From positions 1 through 28,276 of the forward strand of contig DFDW01000029.1 in NCBI GenBank assembly GCA_002369315.1: a stretch of DNA of 28,276 nt, read 5' to 3'. Source of the stretch: Ruminococcaceae bacterium UBA3818 (GTDB lineage Bacteria > Bacillota > Clostridia > Oscillospirales > Ruminococcaceae). The translations under genes were made by a program, and so were the position numbers. Shown piece after piece: positions 8,332 through 15,937 of the stretch; the stretch's first letter is position 1; each line of letters opens with the position of its first letter. The notes beneath the pieces are model-generated. The model was given only the letters and a program-made list of their open reading frames with translations, was not told the origin of the DNA and did no database searches.

Positions 8332-8452
8332 TTTTCCCCGGCATCCGCCTGTGTATCCGCCTGTTTTTTATTGAACAGCCGCAGATGAGAACCTGCAAGC
8401 AGCGCGGGTGTGTACTGTCATGATCTTATTCGCCAAAATTCTTCCTTTCTTG

Positions 8453-8480
8453 TTGACATTTTATTGAATATTGATAGAAT
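8453..8480 (+). promoter_or_regulatory. Promoter of the MATE exporter gene
   Basis: TTGACA (8453-8458), a 16-nt spacer and TAGAAT (8475-8480). Transcription should start near 8487, about 35 nt before the ATG at 8522. The region is strongly AT-rich compared with its surroundings. Confidence 0.75.
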
Positions 8481-8496
8481 TGAAATGTTATTCTAT
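8474..8496. promoter_or_regulatory. Palindrome over the MATE -10 box, candidate operator
   Basis: ATAGAAT (8474-8480) and its exact complement ATTCTAT (8490-8496) flank a 9-nt spacer. The left arm is the -10 box and the right arm lies just past the expected transcription start, so a dimeric repressor bound here would block initiation. No regulator gene lies immediately beside it. Confidence 0.45.
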
Positions 8497-8521
8497 TTGA
8501 ATTGAAAGGAAGAAGTTTTCA

Positions 8522-9907
8522 ATGGCAGAATCCAAGAAAAACGCAATCCGGAAAGGAGATCTGACCGAAGGCAGCATCGTATCCAAGCTGGTTCTGTTTG
8601 CCCTTCCGCTTATTGCGGGAAATATTGTAAACCAGCTTTACAACGTGGCAGATTCATTGGTTGTAGGCAACTTTGTGGGATCTGATGCGCTGGCTGCTGT
8701 CGGTGTCAGCTTTTCGGTCATGATGTCTTTTAACGCCCTGTTTTTCGGGCTGTCCATGGGCGCCGGTATTTTGATTGCGCAATGTTTCGGCGCCAAGCGC
8801 CAAAAACAACTGCAGGATGCGGTCAATACTTCCTTTACGCTGACTTTGATTTTGGGAGCTGCGATCACCGTATTGGGTGTTTTGCTCAGCCGCGGCATCC
8901 TCACTTTAATGCAGACTCCGGAAAACATCATGGAAGACTCCGCCACATATTTGTCCATCATCTTTTTTGCCACAATCGGAAACCTGGTCTACAACATGGG
9001 CAGCGGTATTCTCCGCGGTATGGGCGATTCCCGCTGGCCGCTTCTCTTTTTGATTTTCTGCTCGGTAATGAACGTAGCGCTGGACCTGGTTTTTGTAATC
9101 TTTTTGCGCATGGGCGTTGCCGGCGTTGCCTGGGCCACGCTGCTTTCCCAGTGTTCTTCCGCTGTTCTTGTGCTGTTGCGCATCCATTTTGGCGGCTATG
9201 CTGCCCGCATCCAATTCCGTCATCTGGGAATTAAAAAAGAAAGCCTGATGCATATCCTCCGTCTGGGCCTGCCTTCCGGCATCCAGGAAATGACCTTTTC
9301 TGCCGGCATGATGATTATCCAATCCTTTGCGAACGGATTTGGTTCCGACTTTATTGCCGCCAACAGCATTATTATGAAAGTCGATGGATTTGCCGTCATG
9401 CCTATGATGGGCCTCGGCAGCGCTATCGCAACTTTTGTTGGGCAAAACATGGGCGCCGGAAAACTGGACCGGACCAAAAAGGGAATCCGGGCAGCAACCG
9501 GGATCGTTACAGGCATTGGGATTGTAATGGGCGTACTCTTCTTATTGTTCGGCCATTATTTAATCCGCGCTTTTACCGACAATCAGCCTGTTATTGAAAT
9601 GGCAATGAACGGACTTCGTTTTTTGGCATTTATCTATACCATTATGGGAATCGGGTCGGTAGTCAGCGGCGCCATGCGCGGCGCCGGCGCTTCTATCGCG
9701 CCTATGATCACCTCTCTGTGCGGACTTGTGGTTCGTATTCCTGTCGCCTATTTCTGCGCGGTGCTCCCACACAATTACATGGGGCTTTTTGTTGCCATGG
9801 CAAGCGCAATGATCGTCAACTGCTCTTTGATCAGTATTTACTATTTCAAAGGAAACTGGCGTTCGAAAACGGCTGTCCATGCAGAAGTGAAAGAACAGGC
9901 CGAATAA
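8522..9907 (+). CDS. MATE family multidrug/cation antiporter
   Basis: A 461-residue polytopic membrane protein of the MATE family (MatE repeats, about 12 transmembrane helices), expected to export drugs or other cationic compounds using an ion gradient. The N-terminal repeat begins with LFALPLIAGNIVNQLYNVADSLVVG-type sequence (around 24-48), and a related repeat begins near residue 240 (LRLGLPSGIQEM). It is closest in appearance to the NorM/DinF-like proteins abundant in Clostridia. The ATG is preceded by GAAAGGAAG. It is monocistronic, between its own promoter and the terminator at 9955-9992. Substrate cannot be told from sequence. Confidence 0.93.
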   Translation: MAESKKNAIRKGDLTEGSIVSKLVLFALPLIAGNIVNQLYNVADSLVVGNFVGSDALAAVGVSFSVMMSFNALFFGLSMGAGILIAQCFGAKRQKQLQDAVNTSFTLTLILGAAITVLGVLLSRGILTLMQTPENIMEDSATYLSIIFFATIGNLVYNMGSGILRGMGDSRWPLLFLIFCSVMNVALDLVFVIFLRMGVAGVAWATLLSQCSSAVLVLLRIHFGGYAARIQFRHLGIKKESLMHILRLGLPSGIQEMTFSAGMMIIQSFANGFGSDFIAANSIIMKVDGFAVMPMMGLGSAIATFVGQNMGAGKLDRTKKGIRAATGIVTGIGIVMGVLFLLFGHYLIRAFTDNQPVIEMAMNGLRFLAFIYTIMGIGSVVSGAMRGAGASIAPMITSLCGLVVRIPVAYFCAVLPHNYMGLFVAMASAMIVNCSLISIYYFKGNWRSKTAVHAEVKEQAE

Positions 9908-9954
9908 GAGACACGCTTCTTACCATTATGCATTTCTTCCCCTGCACCAAAATC

Positions 9955-9992
9955 CAAAAAAGCCCTCCCGGCGGGAGGGTTTTTTTCTTTTT
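9955..9992. terminator. Bidirectional terminator between the MATE and LysR genes
   Basis: Stem CCCTCCC/GGGAGGG (9963-9969 and 9973-9979) with a 3-nt loop, flanked by A6 on the left and T7 on the right. It can end plus-strand transcription from the MATE gene and minus-strand transcription from the LysR operon. Confidence 0.85.
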
Positions 9993-10092
9993 TGATTCAA
10001 CCGATGCCGGGCGTTAATTGGCGCAGCAGTCGTGCATGATATTTTACAGAACTGTTTTGTATTCGTATACTGCTTGCCAAAACACACTCTTT

Positions 10093-10965
10093 TCATTCCT
10101 GCTGCGAAAAAATATGCAAAAACGCCTGCATCAGTGGAGAACAGTACCCGCCTTTTTTGCGGATTGCCGCCATCCGGGTATACATTCCCTTTTCCCGAAG
10201 CCGTTTGTGGACCATCCCTTTCCGCGTAATCGCCGTGCAGATGGAGCGCGGAACAATGGCTACGCCCAGTCCTGCCGCCGCCCACATCAAAGAGGTGCGT
10301 GCGTCATCGTTCAAGCAGAAAATGTTTGGTGTGATTCCCTCTTCTTCAAAAGTCGCCCGGATCAGGGTTTCCCATCTGCGATAGCAAATTAAAGGCGTAC
10401 CCTCCAGGTCCGCCAGTGTTGCGGAATCCCAGGGAATTTTGGGAAAGTAGCTTTCGTCTCCTACCGCCATCATCGGCTCTTCTTCCAAAAACACGCAGGA
10501 AAACTCTTCCGAGCGAAAAGGAGCCCGCACAATCGCCAGATCAATCACGCCGTTTCGAATCTGTTCGGCCAGTTCCAGCGTGTTTCCTTCGCAGATTTCA
10601 AAGCGCACATGCGGGAATTGGTCCCGAAACGCAGACATTTTGTTTTTCAGCAGGCCAATTCCGCAGGAGGATACGGTTCCCAGGCGCAGAACGCCGGAAA
10701 TTCCCGCTCGAAAATCGGTCAGTTCCTTCAGCGTGGTGTCGGTCAGATCCACGATAGAAACAGCCCGTCGATACAGAATTTTTCCCGCATCGGTCAAACG
10801 TACCTGGCGGGCGCCCCGCTCCATTAAAACAACACCCAGTTCTTCTTCCAGCAGTTTCATCTGGGCGCTCAGCGGCGGCTGGGAAATGCCCAGCTTTTTG
10901 GCCGCGGCAGTGATGGTGCCGTTTTCTACAATGGAGATGAAGTACTGCAGCTGTTTGATATTCAT
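10093..10965 (-). CDS. LysR family transcriptional regulator
   Basis: A 290-residue LysR-type regulator with an N-terminal winged helix-turn-helix (ENGTITAAAKKLGISQPPLS, 14-33; recognition helix around 29-38) and a C-terminal periplasmic-binding-like effector domain (about 90-290). It is the third gene of an operon with two chromate-transporter genes, starting 3 nt after the second one with GGGAG as ribosome binding site. LysR genes usually lie divergent from their targets; here it is co-directional, so it probably autoregulates the whole operon through the dyads upstream of 12086. The effector is unknown; chromate, sulfate or a related anion would be a guess from context. Confidence 0.93.
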   Translation of the reverse strand: MNIKQLQYFISIVENGTITAAAKKLGISQPPLSAQMKLLEEELGVVLMERGARQVRLTDAGKILYRRAVSIVDLTDTTLKELTDFRAGISGVLRLGTVSSCGIGLLKNKMSAFRDQFPHVRFEICEGNTLELAEQIRNGVIDLAIVRAPFRSEEFSCVFLEEEPMMAVGDESYFPKIPWDSATLADLEGTPLICYRRWETLIRATFEEEGITPNIFCLNDDARTSLMWAAAGLGVAIVPRSICTAITRKGMVHKRLREKGMYTRMAAIRKKGGYCSPLMQAFLHIFSQQE

Positions 10966-10968
10966 ATC

Positions 10969-11544
10969 TTATGCTCCCGCAAAGCCAAACAGGATGCCCA
11001 CCACAGCGGACGCGCCGATAAATACCGCCGGGTGCAACTTTTTAAACACCCGTGTCAGCGCGAAAATCGCCACCGCAAGCAGCAGTCCTTTCCAGTTCAG
11101 TAAATCCCATACAGAGCCGGTGGCCCGAAACAGATCCAATTGCACCAGGGAAATCATCACAACCGAAAAACCTGCCGCTGTAATCAGTCCGGTCGAGGCC
11201 GGGCGAAGACCGTAAAACGCCCCTTTGACGTACTTGTTATCCCGAAACGCCTTTAAAAAACTGGCGATGATCAGAATGATGATAATAGAGGGGGTAATCA
11301 GGCCGATAGTTGCAATAACAGAGCCCAAAACCCCTCCCGTGGTAAATCCTACATAGGTTGCCATGTTAACCCCGATTGGGCCAGGCGTAGATTCGGAAAT
11401 CGCCACCATGTCCGCCAATTGGCTGTGGGTAAACCATCCAGTGCTGTCGGAAATATGATACAGAAAAGGAAGCGTTGCCAGCCCGCCGCCGATTGAAAAA
11501 AGCCCCGCCTTGCAAAACTCATAAAACAGACGCAAATAAATCAT
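10969..11544 (-). CDS. Chromate transporter, second half (short-chain CHR protein)
   Basis: A 191-residue membrane protein of the CHR (chromate ion transporter) superfamily with about five or six helices. Signature elements are the FSIGGGLATLPFL box (17-29) and ESTPGPIGVNMATYVG (51-66). Short-chain CHR proteins act in pairs of homologous single-domain subunits that together correspond to full-length ChrA, exporting chromate or taking up a related anion. The ATG overlaps the stop of the partner gene by 4 nt (ATGA), supporting coupled, stoichiometric synthesis. The natural substrate in anaerobes is uncertain. Confidence 0.92.
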   Translation of the reverse strand: MIYLRLFYEFCKAGLFSIGGGLATLPFLYHISDSTGWFTHSQLADMVAISESTPGPIGVNMATYVGFTTGGVLGSVIATIGLITPSIIIILIIASFLKAFRDNKYVKGAFYGLRPASTGLITAAGFSVVMISLVQLDLFRATGSVWDLLNWKGLLLAVAIFALTRVFKKLHPAVFIGASAVVGILFGFAGA

Positions 11545-12086
11545 TTCTCAGCAGCCCCCTTCCAATTCTGCAGAAGAATACCGGCGATGCCGGCCAACAA
11601 TACGAAAACGATCGGTGAAAGGCTGGTCAAAATCGCCCCTACTGCCACCGCCGCATAGATAACCATCGTCGCTTTGTCAATTACAGAACTTTTCAGCAGC
11701 TTGATCACCGCATTGAGAATTAACACGCACACGCAGACCCGAATTCCCGCGAATGCATTTTGCACGATTGCCAGATCCGCAAAGTTCTGGATAAAAGCGG
11801 CAATGATTGTGATGATCACCAGCGACGGGAATACAACCCCCAGCGTTGCCACAATGCCGCCTATGATTCCTTTTGTCTTCTGCCCTACAAATGTCGCCGT
11901 ATTGACAGCGATAATGCCGGGCGTACACTGCCCAATCGCGTAATAGTCCATCAGCTCTTCATCACTGACCCATTGGCGTTTTTCCACCACTTCCCGCTGC
12001 AAAATCGGCAGCATGGCATATCCGCCGCCAAAAGTCAGACCGCCAATTCGCGCAAAAGTCCAGAATAAATCCAGTAGTTCTTTCAT
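11541..12086 (-). CDS. Chromate transporter, first half (short-chain CHR protein)
   Basis: A 181-residue CHR-superfamily membrane protein, the partner of the adjacent gene. It shows the same pattern, LTFGGGYAMLPILQ (17-30) and QCTPGIIAVNTATFVG (53-68). The two proteins are clearly homologous but not identical, as expected for heterodimeric short-chain CHR pairs with opposite membrane orientation. It is the first gene of the operon; GGAAGGG lies 8-9 nt before the ATG. Upstream lie an AT-rich promoter and two dyads. Confidence 0.92.
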   Translation of the reverse strand: MKELLDLFWTFARIGGLTFGGGYAMLPILQREVVEKRQWVSDEELMDYYAIGQCTPGIIAVNTATFVGQKTKGIIGGIVATLGVVFPSLVIITIIAAFIQNFADLAIVQNAFAGIRVCVCVLILNAVIKLLKSSVIDKATMVIYAAVAVGAILTSLSPIVFVLLAGIAGILLQNWKGAAEK

Positions 12087-12103
12087 CGCAAAGCCCTTCC
12101 AAT

Positions 12104-12151
12104 CATATTTTTTTAATATGTAATCTATATAAATTATAACTAATTCATATA
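12104..12151 (-). promoter_or_regulatory. Promoter with LysR-type dyads for the chromate operon
   Basis: Reading the minus strand, an AT-rich imperfect palindrome spans 12151-12126 (arms TATATGAATTA and TATAATTTATATA, 10 of 11 positions paired) and contains a TATAAT (12138-12133). No good -35 is found at the right distance, which suits an activator-dependent promoter. Downstream, CATATT-N5-AATATG (12120-12104) forms a second dyad between the predicted start and the ribosome binding site. LysR proteins bind such T-N11-A dyads; binding here is inferred. Confidence 0.5.
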
Positions 12152-12291
12152 GAATCCATCGCTATCATATAAAGATATCTCCCAAAAGTCAACTCTTTTT
12201 CCAAATATTTCTGACATTTTCCCAAGCCACCTTCTTTCACTTTCGTATACACCTTTTGCATATATGACAAAGCTGGACTTTCTCTACGCCC

Positions 12292-12330
12292 GAAAAAGAA
12301 AAAGGCGCCCGCCATCTGGGCGGGCACCTT
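12292..12330 (-). terminator. Terminator of the rlmB / P-type ATPase-like operon
   Basis: On the minus strand a hairpin with arms AAGG and GCCCGCC (12330-12319) and their complements (12313-12302), one internal mismatch and a 5-nt loop, followed by a T5-C-T5 tract. It lies about 20 nt past the stop of the 793-residue gene. Confidence 0.85.
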
Positions 12331-12348
12331 AGATTCAAAGACAATGTG

Positions 12349-14730
12349 TTATATTTTTCTTAAATTGGAAAACAGTATGGTACCGGCGCCCCACAAAAGC
12401 TGGAAGGCCACCACTGCCAAACCATTGACGTTTTGCATCGCGCCAAGCAGGGTAAATACCGTCATAATGCCATATCCCAGCAGAATTCCAACGATTTGGA
12501 GTACTGTTCCCATCGCGATAGCACTCTTCACCGAAACCGCAGCTGTTACGCCATGGAATAACGACGCAGCGCCGCCTGTAAAAGACAAACCGGAAGAGGC
12601 CGTATCTTTTGGAGAGGTCAGGATATCAAAATCGCTGTGCAATTTAGCCGGGATCACATGCACCATTTCTACCGGCAAATCGTATACCTGAGCAATTTTT
12701 TCAGCAGTCAGGTTGGGGTCGGTAGAACGAACGATCAATCCGATTCCTTTGCGTTCCAATGCATACAGTTCCTGCGCAATTTGAGGATCCGGCTGGTAAC
12801 TGACCACAAACATCGCTGTCAGTTCACCGGAATTGGAAAGGTAAATCAGTTCCCTTCCTCCTGTGCGGTATTTCGCCTCGTAATCGGCGGAAGGGGTGTA
12901 GATTTCATGGTGGCGCATCAGCGCGCTATTTCCAATCAGCACCCGTTTGCCGTCTACCCAGGCGGACAGGCCCATTCCTTCTTCGTATACCAGGTTTTCG
13001 ACCTTTTTCAAGATCTCCATCTTGCCCTGTATGATTTTCATAAATACGTTTTTAATAGTCCCGTCGAAAGAACACAAAGCGCTGGAAGCATCCAAAATCG
13101 CTTCATCGATCCTGCGCTTTTCAAACATTTTGATATTGTGCAGCAGCACATTATCGCTGGGGAACAGTTCGCTGGCGTCCACCGTCACGCCGTTGATCTC
13201 GCTGAAAGTATCCACCGCCTCAAAACCGGTCAGCTGCGCTCCCTCTTTGGACAGGGACTTTTGCGCGCGTCGCATCGGGTAATTCGCGTAAAATGTGGCT
13301 GTAATCGGTGAAGCAATACAGACCACTGCACTGAAGGTCGTCAAAGCTGTAAAAATATCGCGGGTCAAATAATAGCTTACCCCGCCGACAACCAGGCTGC
13401 AAAGCGCTATCATCGGTGCGATAATCCGGAACAGCCCTTCGCTGCCGTCCGGTTCATAAGACTGTTCCAAAAAGCGGGTCAGAAATCCGGTTTTGCAGGC
13501 ATATACCAGATTGGGCGGATTCAGATCCATTCCCCTGCTCAATTCCCGGGACAGTTCTTTATTTTTTAAATACAGCACCGCTTTTTGGGGGCGATCAGAG
13601 GAAACGATTTTGAAATTCCCTTCAATTCGGGAAAGGATCATCTTTTTCCCCCACACATTGCAAAGGAGCCCGAAAACGGCGGCTGTAAAGAACAGACCCA
13701 ACGGCTGCTCCTGCAGCTTTTGTGGAAATGCCGCCACCGCAACGCCCTGTACAATGGTGGAAATGACCGCCAGCGCCGCCAGAGAGTCCCCGTCCGCACG
13801 CATCGTCAGCAGGGAAGCCAAGCCGCCGCCTACAGTGGTATTACAAACCAGCGCGGCTATGATTACCAGAGCCAAATTGGCGATCATATAAATGCGCGGC
13901 TGCGTTTCCAGCGCCATAAAGGCCGGCAGCGGCAAAGCTGCCGTCTGCGCCAAAGCGAGGTACAGCGTTGTGACAAACAACACTGCGGTAACCGCAATAC
14001 GGGTGTTGATGGAAAACAAAGAAGCTTTTAAGTCGTGGCGAATCGGCGCGATATCTGCCGGTGTGCGAAAATCTTCGATATCCTCTTCTTCTGATTCCGC
14101 AGCCTCCTCGACCGGCGGCTGCTCAGATTCCCACTCTTCCTGCTCACGCAACGAGCGCTGCAGGCTTTCAAAGTCAAAGTGCTGTGCCGCGCTCGGCGTG
14201 GGAATTCTCTGCGTTTGTTCCAGATTTTCCTCTTTTGCTTCTTTCGCAGTGGCAATCGGAATATTCAACTGTGTTTTTTCCCATTCCGCTTCTTCAACCG
14301 GCGTCTCTTCCTGCTGCCACTGCTCCAAATCAAAATGAGCCGCCGGCCGGGAATCCGATTTTTCTTCCGTCTCTTTCTCGAAAAGTTCCGCTTTATCCTG
14401 CGAAAGCACGCTTTCTGCCGTTGCTTTTTGTGTCTGCTGCAACGAGTGCGCCTGCGCATTTTGCGCCGGTGCCGATGTCTTCCGAACCTTTTCTTCCCGC
14501 GCGTTGATGCCGAATTTGGCATTGCTGCCGAAAAAATCCGATAAGCCTTCCAAAGGCGAGACCTGCGGTGCCTGTTCGGCCGTCAAAGGAGATGTCATGG
14601 AAGAGGGGGCATCCACCCGATCCCAGGCGGTGGGCTGAGGACGCTGCACGTTCTGCTCCTGCTGAGATTTCGCGCTTTTCTTTCTCTTTATTTCCTCCAA
14701 AATATCGTCTACATCATAAGAATTAGGCAT
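12349..14730 (-). CDS. P-type ATPase-like membrane protein lacking catalytic motifs, long acidic N-terminus
   Basis: A 793-residue protein with no name that I recognise. Residues 1-235 are Gln/Glu-rich and probably disordered. From 242 on it has the layout of a P1B heavy-metal ATPase: four membrane segments (about 245-268, 280-305, 316-335, 344-362), a short A-like domain (370-432), two segments (434-456, 460-483), a P/N-like cytoplasmic region (490-705) and two last segments (735-765, 768-788). N-domain phrases remain, for example EEGMGLSAWVDGKRVLIGN (583-601). The key motifs are gone: DKTGT reads DASEL (518-522), the metal-binding CPC reads SPI (474-476), TGD reads STD (669-671), and TGES, HP and GDGxND are absent. 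Hence probably an inactive homologue. GGGGGAG precedes the ATG; it follows rlmB by 15 nt. Confidence 0.8.
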   Translation of the reverse strand: MPNSYDVDDILEEIKRKKSAKSQQEQNVQRPQPTAWDRVDAPSSMTSPLTAEQAPQVSPLEGLSDFFGSNAKFGINAREEKVRKTSAPAQNAQAHSLQQTQKATAESVLSQDKAELFEKETEEKSDSRPAAHFDLEQWQQEETPVEEAEWEKTQLNIPIATAKEAKEENLEQTQRIPTPSAAQHFDFESLQRSLREQEEWESEQPPVEEAAESEEEDIEDFRTPADIAPIRHDLKASLFSINTRIAVTAVLFVTTLYLALAQTAALPLPAFMALETQPRIYMIANLALVIIAALVCNTTVGGGLASLLTMRADGDSLAALAVISTIVQGVAVAAFPQKLQEQPLGLFFTAAVFGLLCNVWGKKMILSRIEGNFKIVSSDRPQKAVLYLKNKELSRELSRGMDLNPPNLVYACKTGFLTRFLEQSYEPDGSEGLFRIIAPMIALCSLVVGGVSYYLTRDIFTALTTFSAVVCIASPITATFYANYPMRRAQKSLSKEGAQLTGFEAVDTFSEINGVTVDASELFPSDNVLLHNIKMFEKRRIDEAILDASSALCSFDGTIKNVFMKIIQGKMEILKKVENLVYEEGMGLSAWVDGKRVLIGNSALMRHHEIYTPSADYEAKYRTGGRELIYLSNSGELTAMFVVSYQPDPQIAQELYALERKGIGLIVRSTDPNLTAEKIAQVYDLPVEMVHVIPAKLHSDFDILTSPKDTASSGLSFTGGAASLFHGVTAAVSVKSAIAMGTVLQIVGILLGYGIMTVFTLLGAMQNVNGLAVVAFQLLWGAGTILFSNLRKI

Positions 14731-14745
14731 ATCGGCTCCCCCTTT

Positions 14746-15513
14746 CTATCTTGCTTTGATGGCCAGCCGCTGTCTGGTGATCTCATACATCAGCACGCCG
14801 CCCGCTACTGAAGCGTTCAGCGAACTGATTTTTCCCAGCATCGGCAGCGAGACGGTAAAATCGCATTTTTCCTTAACCAAACGGCCAACACCGTTTCCTT
14901 CCGATCCTACCACCAGCGCTGTATGACCGCTGAAATCCGTCTGGCACCAGGTTTGTCCGTCCATATCGGCACAATAAAACCAAACGCCCTGGCTTTTGAG
15001 CTCATCCATAAAAGAAACCAGATTGGCTACCCGCACCACCGGTAAATGGCTGACCGCGCCAGCCGAACTTTTATACACCGTCGGCGACAATCCGGCGCTG
15101 CGCCGTTTGGGGATAACGATTCCGTGAGCGCCGCAGCACTCCGCCGTCCGGATCAGTGCGCCAAGATTATGTGGATCTTCGATTTCATCCGCGAGAATCA
15201 AAAAGAGTTTTTCCCCTTTTTGCCGGGCCAACTCCCAGACCTGATCCATTGTCGTATAAGCCGCCGCCGCAATCGTCGCCGCAACACCCTGATGCGCCTG
15301 GTTCCCGGTCATGGCGTCCAGTTTCTGCCCGGTTACATCTTTTATGGGAATGCCCGCCGCTTTTGCCAGGGAAATAATTTTTCCGAGGCTTCCTTTCTGC
15401 TCCACCGGCGCCACATAAACCTTGTCAATGGCCGCGCCGGCCTTGACTGCTTCCAACACAGCATTTCTGCCGAAAATCAGCTGACTGTCGTTTTTCTGTG
15501 TCTTCTCCGACAT
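14746..15513 (-). CDS. rlmB: TrmH/SpoU family 2'-O-methyltransferase, RlmB-like
   Basis: A 255-residue SPOUT methyltransferase, most like RlmB, which methylates the ribose of G2251 in 23S rRNA. The N-terminal substrate-binding domain begins LIFGRNAVLEAV (12-23). The knotted catalytic domain has motif 1 DPHNLGALIRTAE (113-125), motif 2 VVGSEGNGVG (201-210) and motif 3 LPMLGKISSLNASVAGGV (223-240), with Asn/Arg/Glu residues at the expected places. I chose the ATG at 15513, 10 nt after GGAGGG; a TTG 18 nt upstream overlaps that site. First gene of a two-gene operon. Other TrmH-family targets cannot be ruled out. Confidence 0.92.
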   Translation of the reverse strand: MSEKTQKNDSQLIFGRNAVLEAVKAGAAIDKVYVAPVEQKGSLGKIISLAKAAGIPIKDVTGQKLDAMTGNQAHQGVAATIAAAAYTTMDQVWELARQKGEKLFLILADEIEDPHNLGALIRTAECCGAHGIVIPKRRSAGLSPTVYKSSAGAVSHLPVVRVANLVSFMDELKSQGVWFYCADMDGQTWCQTDFSGHTALVVGSEGNGVGRLVKEKCDFTVSLPMLGKISSLNASVAGGVLMYEITRQRLAIKAR

Positions 15514-15620
15514 GCTTTCCAATCCCTCCAACTGTCAAACGCCTTTTGCCCGGTCTTTCCTGCCTGTTGGCCTTCTCTTTTTTCGCCCGGCACGAAAAGG
15601 CAAAACGTGATATTTGTAAT

Positions 15621-15629
15621 ATTATATCA
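15621..15629 (-). promoter_or_regulatory. Extended -10 promoter upstream of rlmB
   Basis: On the minus strand TGATATAAT (15629-15621) gives a perfect TATAAT with the extended TGn. The -35 region is a T-run without a good hexamer. The leader to the ATG at 15513 is about 100 nt and has a possible pairing of GTTTTGCC with GGCAAAAG. Confidence 0.55.
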
Positions 15630-15673
15630 TAAGATCAGGCTGGAAAAAAGCATCTTCGGCTATCTTTTCACCG

Positions 15674-15937
15674 CTAAAGCCAAAAAATCACAAACAGCAA
15701 TCCCGCCGCGACAGCCGCGACAGCCAGAATCTTACCCAATGTGCGGAAGAACCGGGCTTTTTTCCGCCGCGCCAATGCAATGTTCCCCATTTGTGATACA
15801 TAATCTCCCGCCTTTTGTCTGAGCCGTTCCGGATCTTCGTCCCGAAAGCTTTCTTTGACGATTAAAATAGCCCGCTCAAAAAATTCGTTTTGTGTATCTG
15901 AGACCTCTATGATTTTTTTATGCACGCCGCGTACCAT
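15674..15937 (-). CDS. Small tail-anchored conserved protein, function unknown
   Basis: An 87-residue protein. Residues 1-60 are charged and soluble (MVRGVHKKIIEVSDTQNEFFERAILIV at the start), followed by a basic patch (ARRKKARFFR, 56-65) and one C-terminal membrane segment (about 67-87) ending exactly at the C-terminus. This predicts a tail-anchored protein with its body in the cytoplasm. I chose the ATG at 15937 because AGGAGG lies 10 nt upstream; a longer frame with a start at 16003 contains this site inside its coding part. I think similar proteins occur in other Clostridia, but I know no function. Confidence 0.72.
   Translation of the reverse strand: MVRGVHKKIIEVSDTQNEFFERAILIVKESFRDEDPERLRQKAGDYVSQMGNIALARRKKARFFRTLGKILAVAAVAAGLLFVIFWL

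Noticed and set aside
8343..8366. Tandem repeat of ATCCGCCTGTGT before a T-run after the S1 gene
   Set aside because: Only two direct copies and no inverted repeat, so it is neither a terminator nor a convincing repeat element.
13493..14544. Several overlapping plus-strand frames opposite the P-type ATPase-like gene
   Set aside because: Biased composition and no start signals; the minus-strand frame has clear domains, a ribosome binding site and a terminator.
15514..15531. TTG start for rlmB giving six more residues
   Set aside because: It would place the GGAGGG ribosome binding site inside the coding sequence; the ATG at 15513 is correctly spaced.
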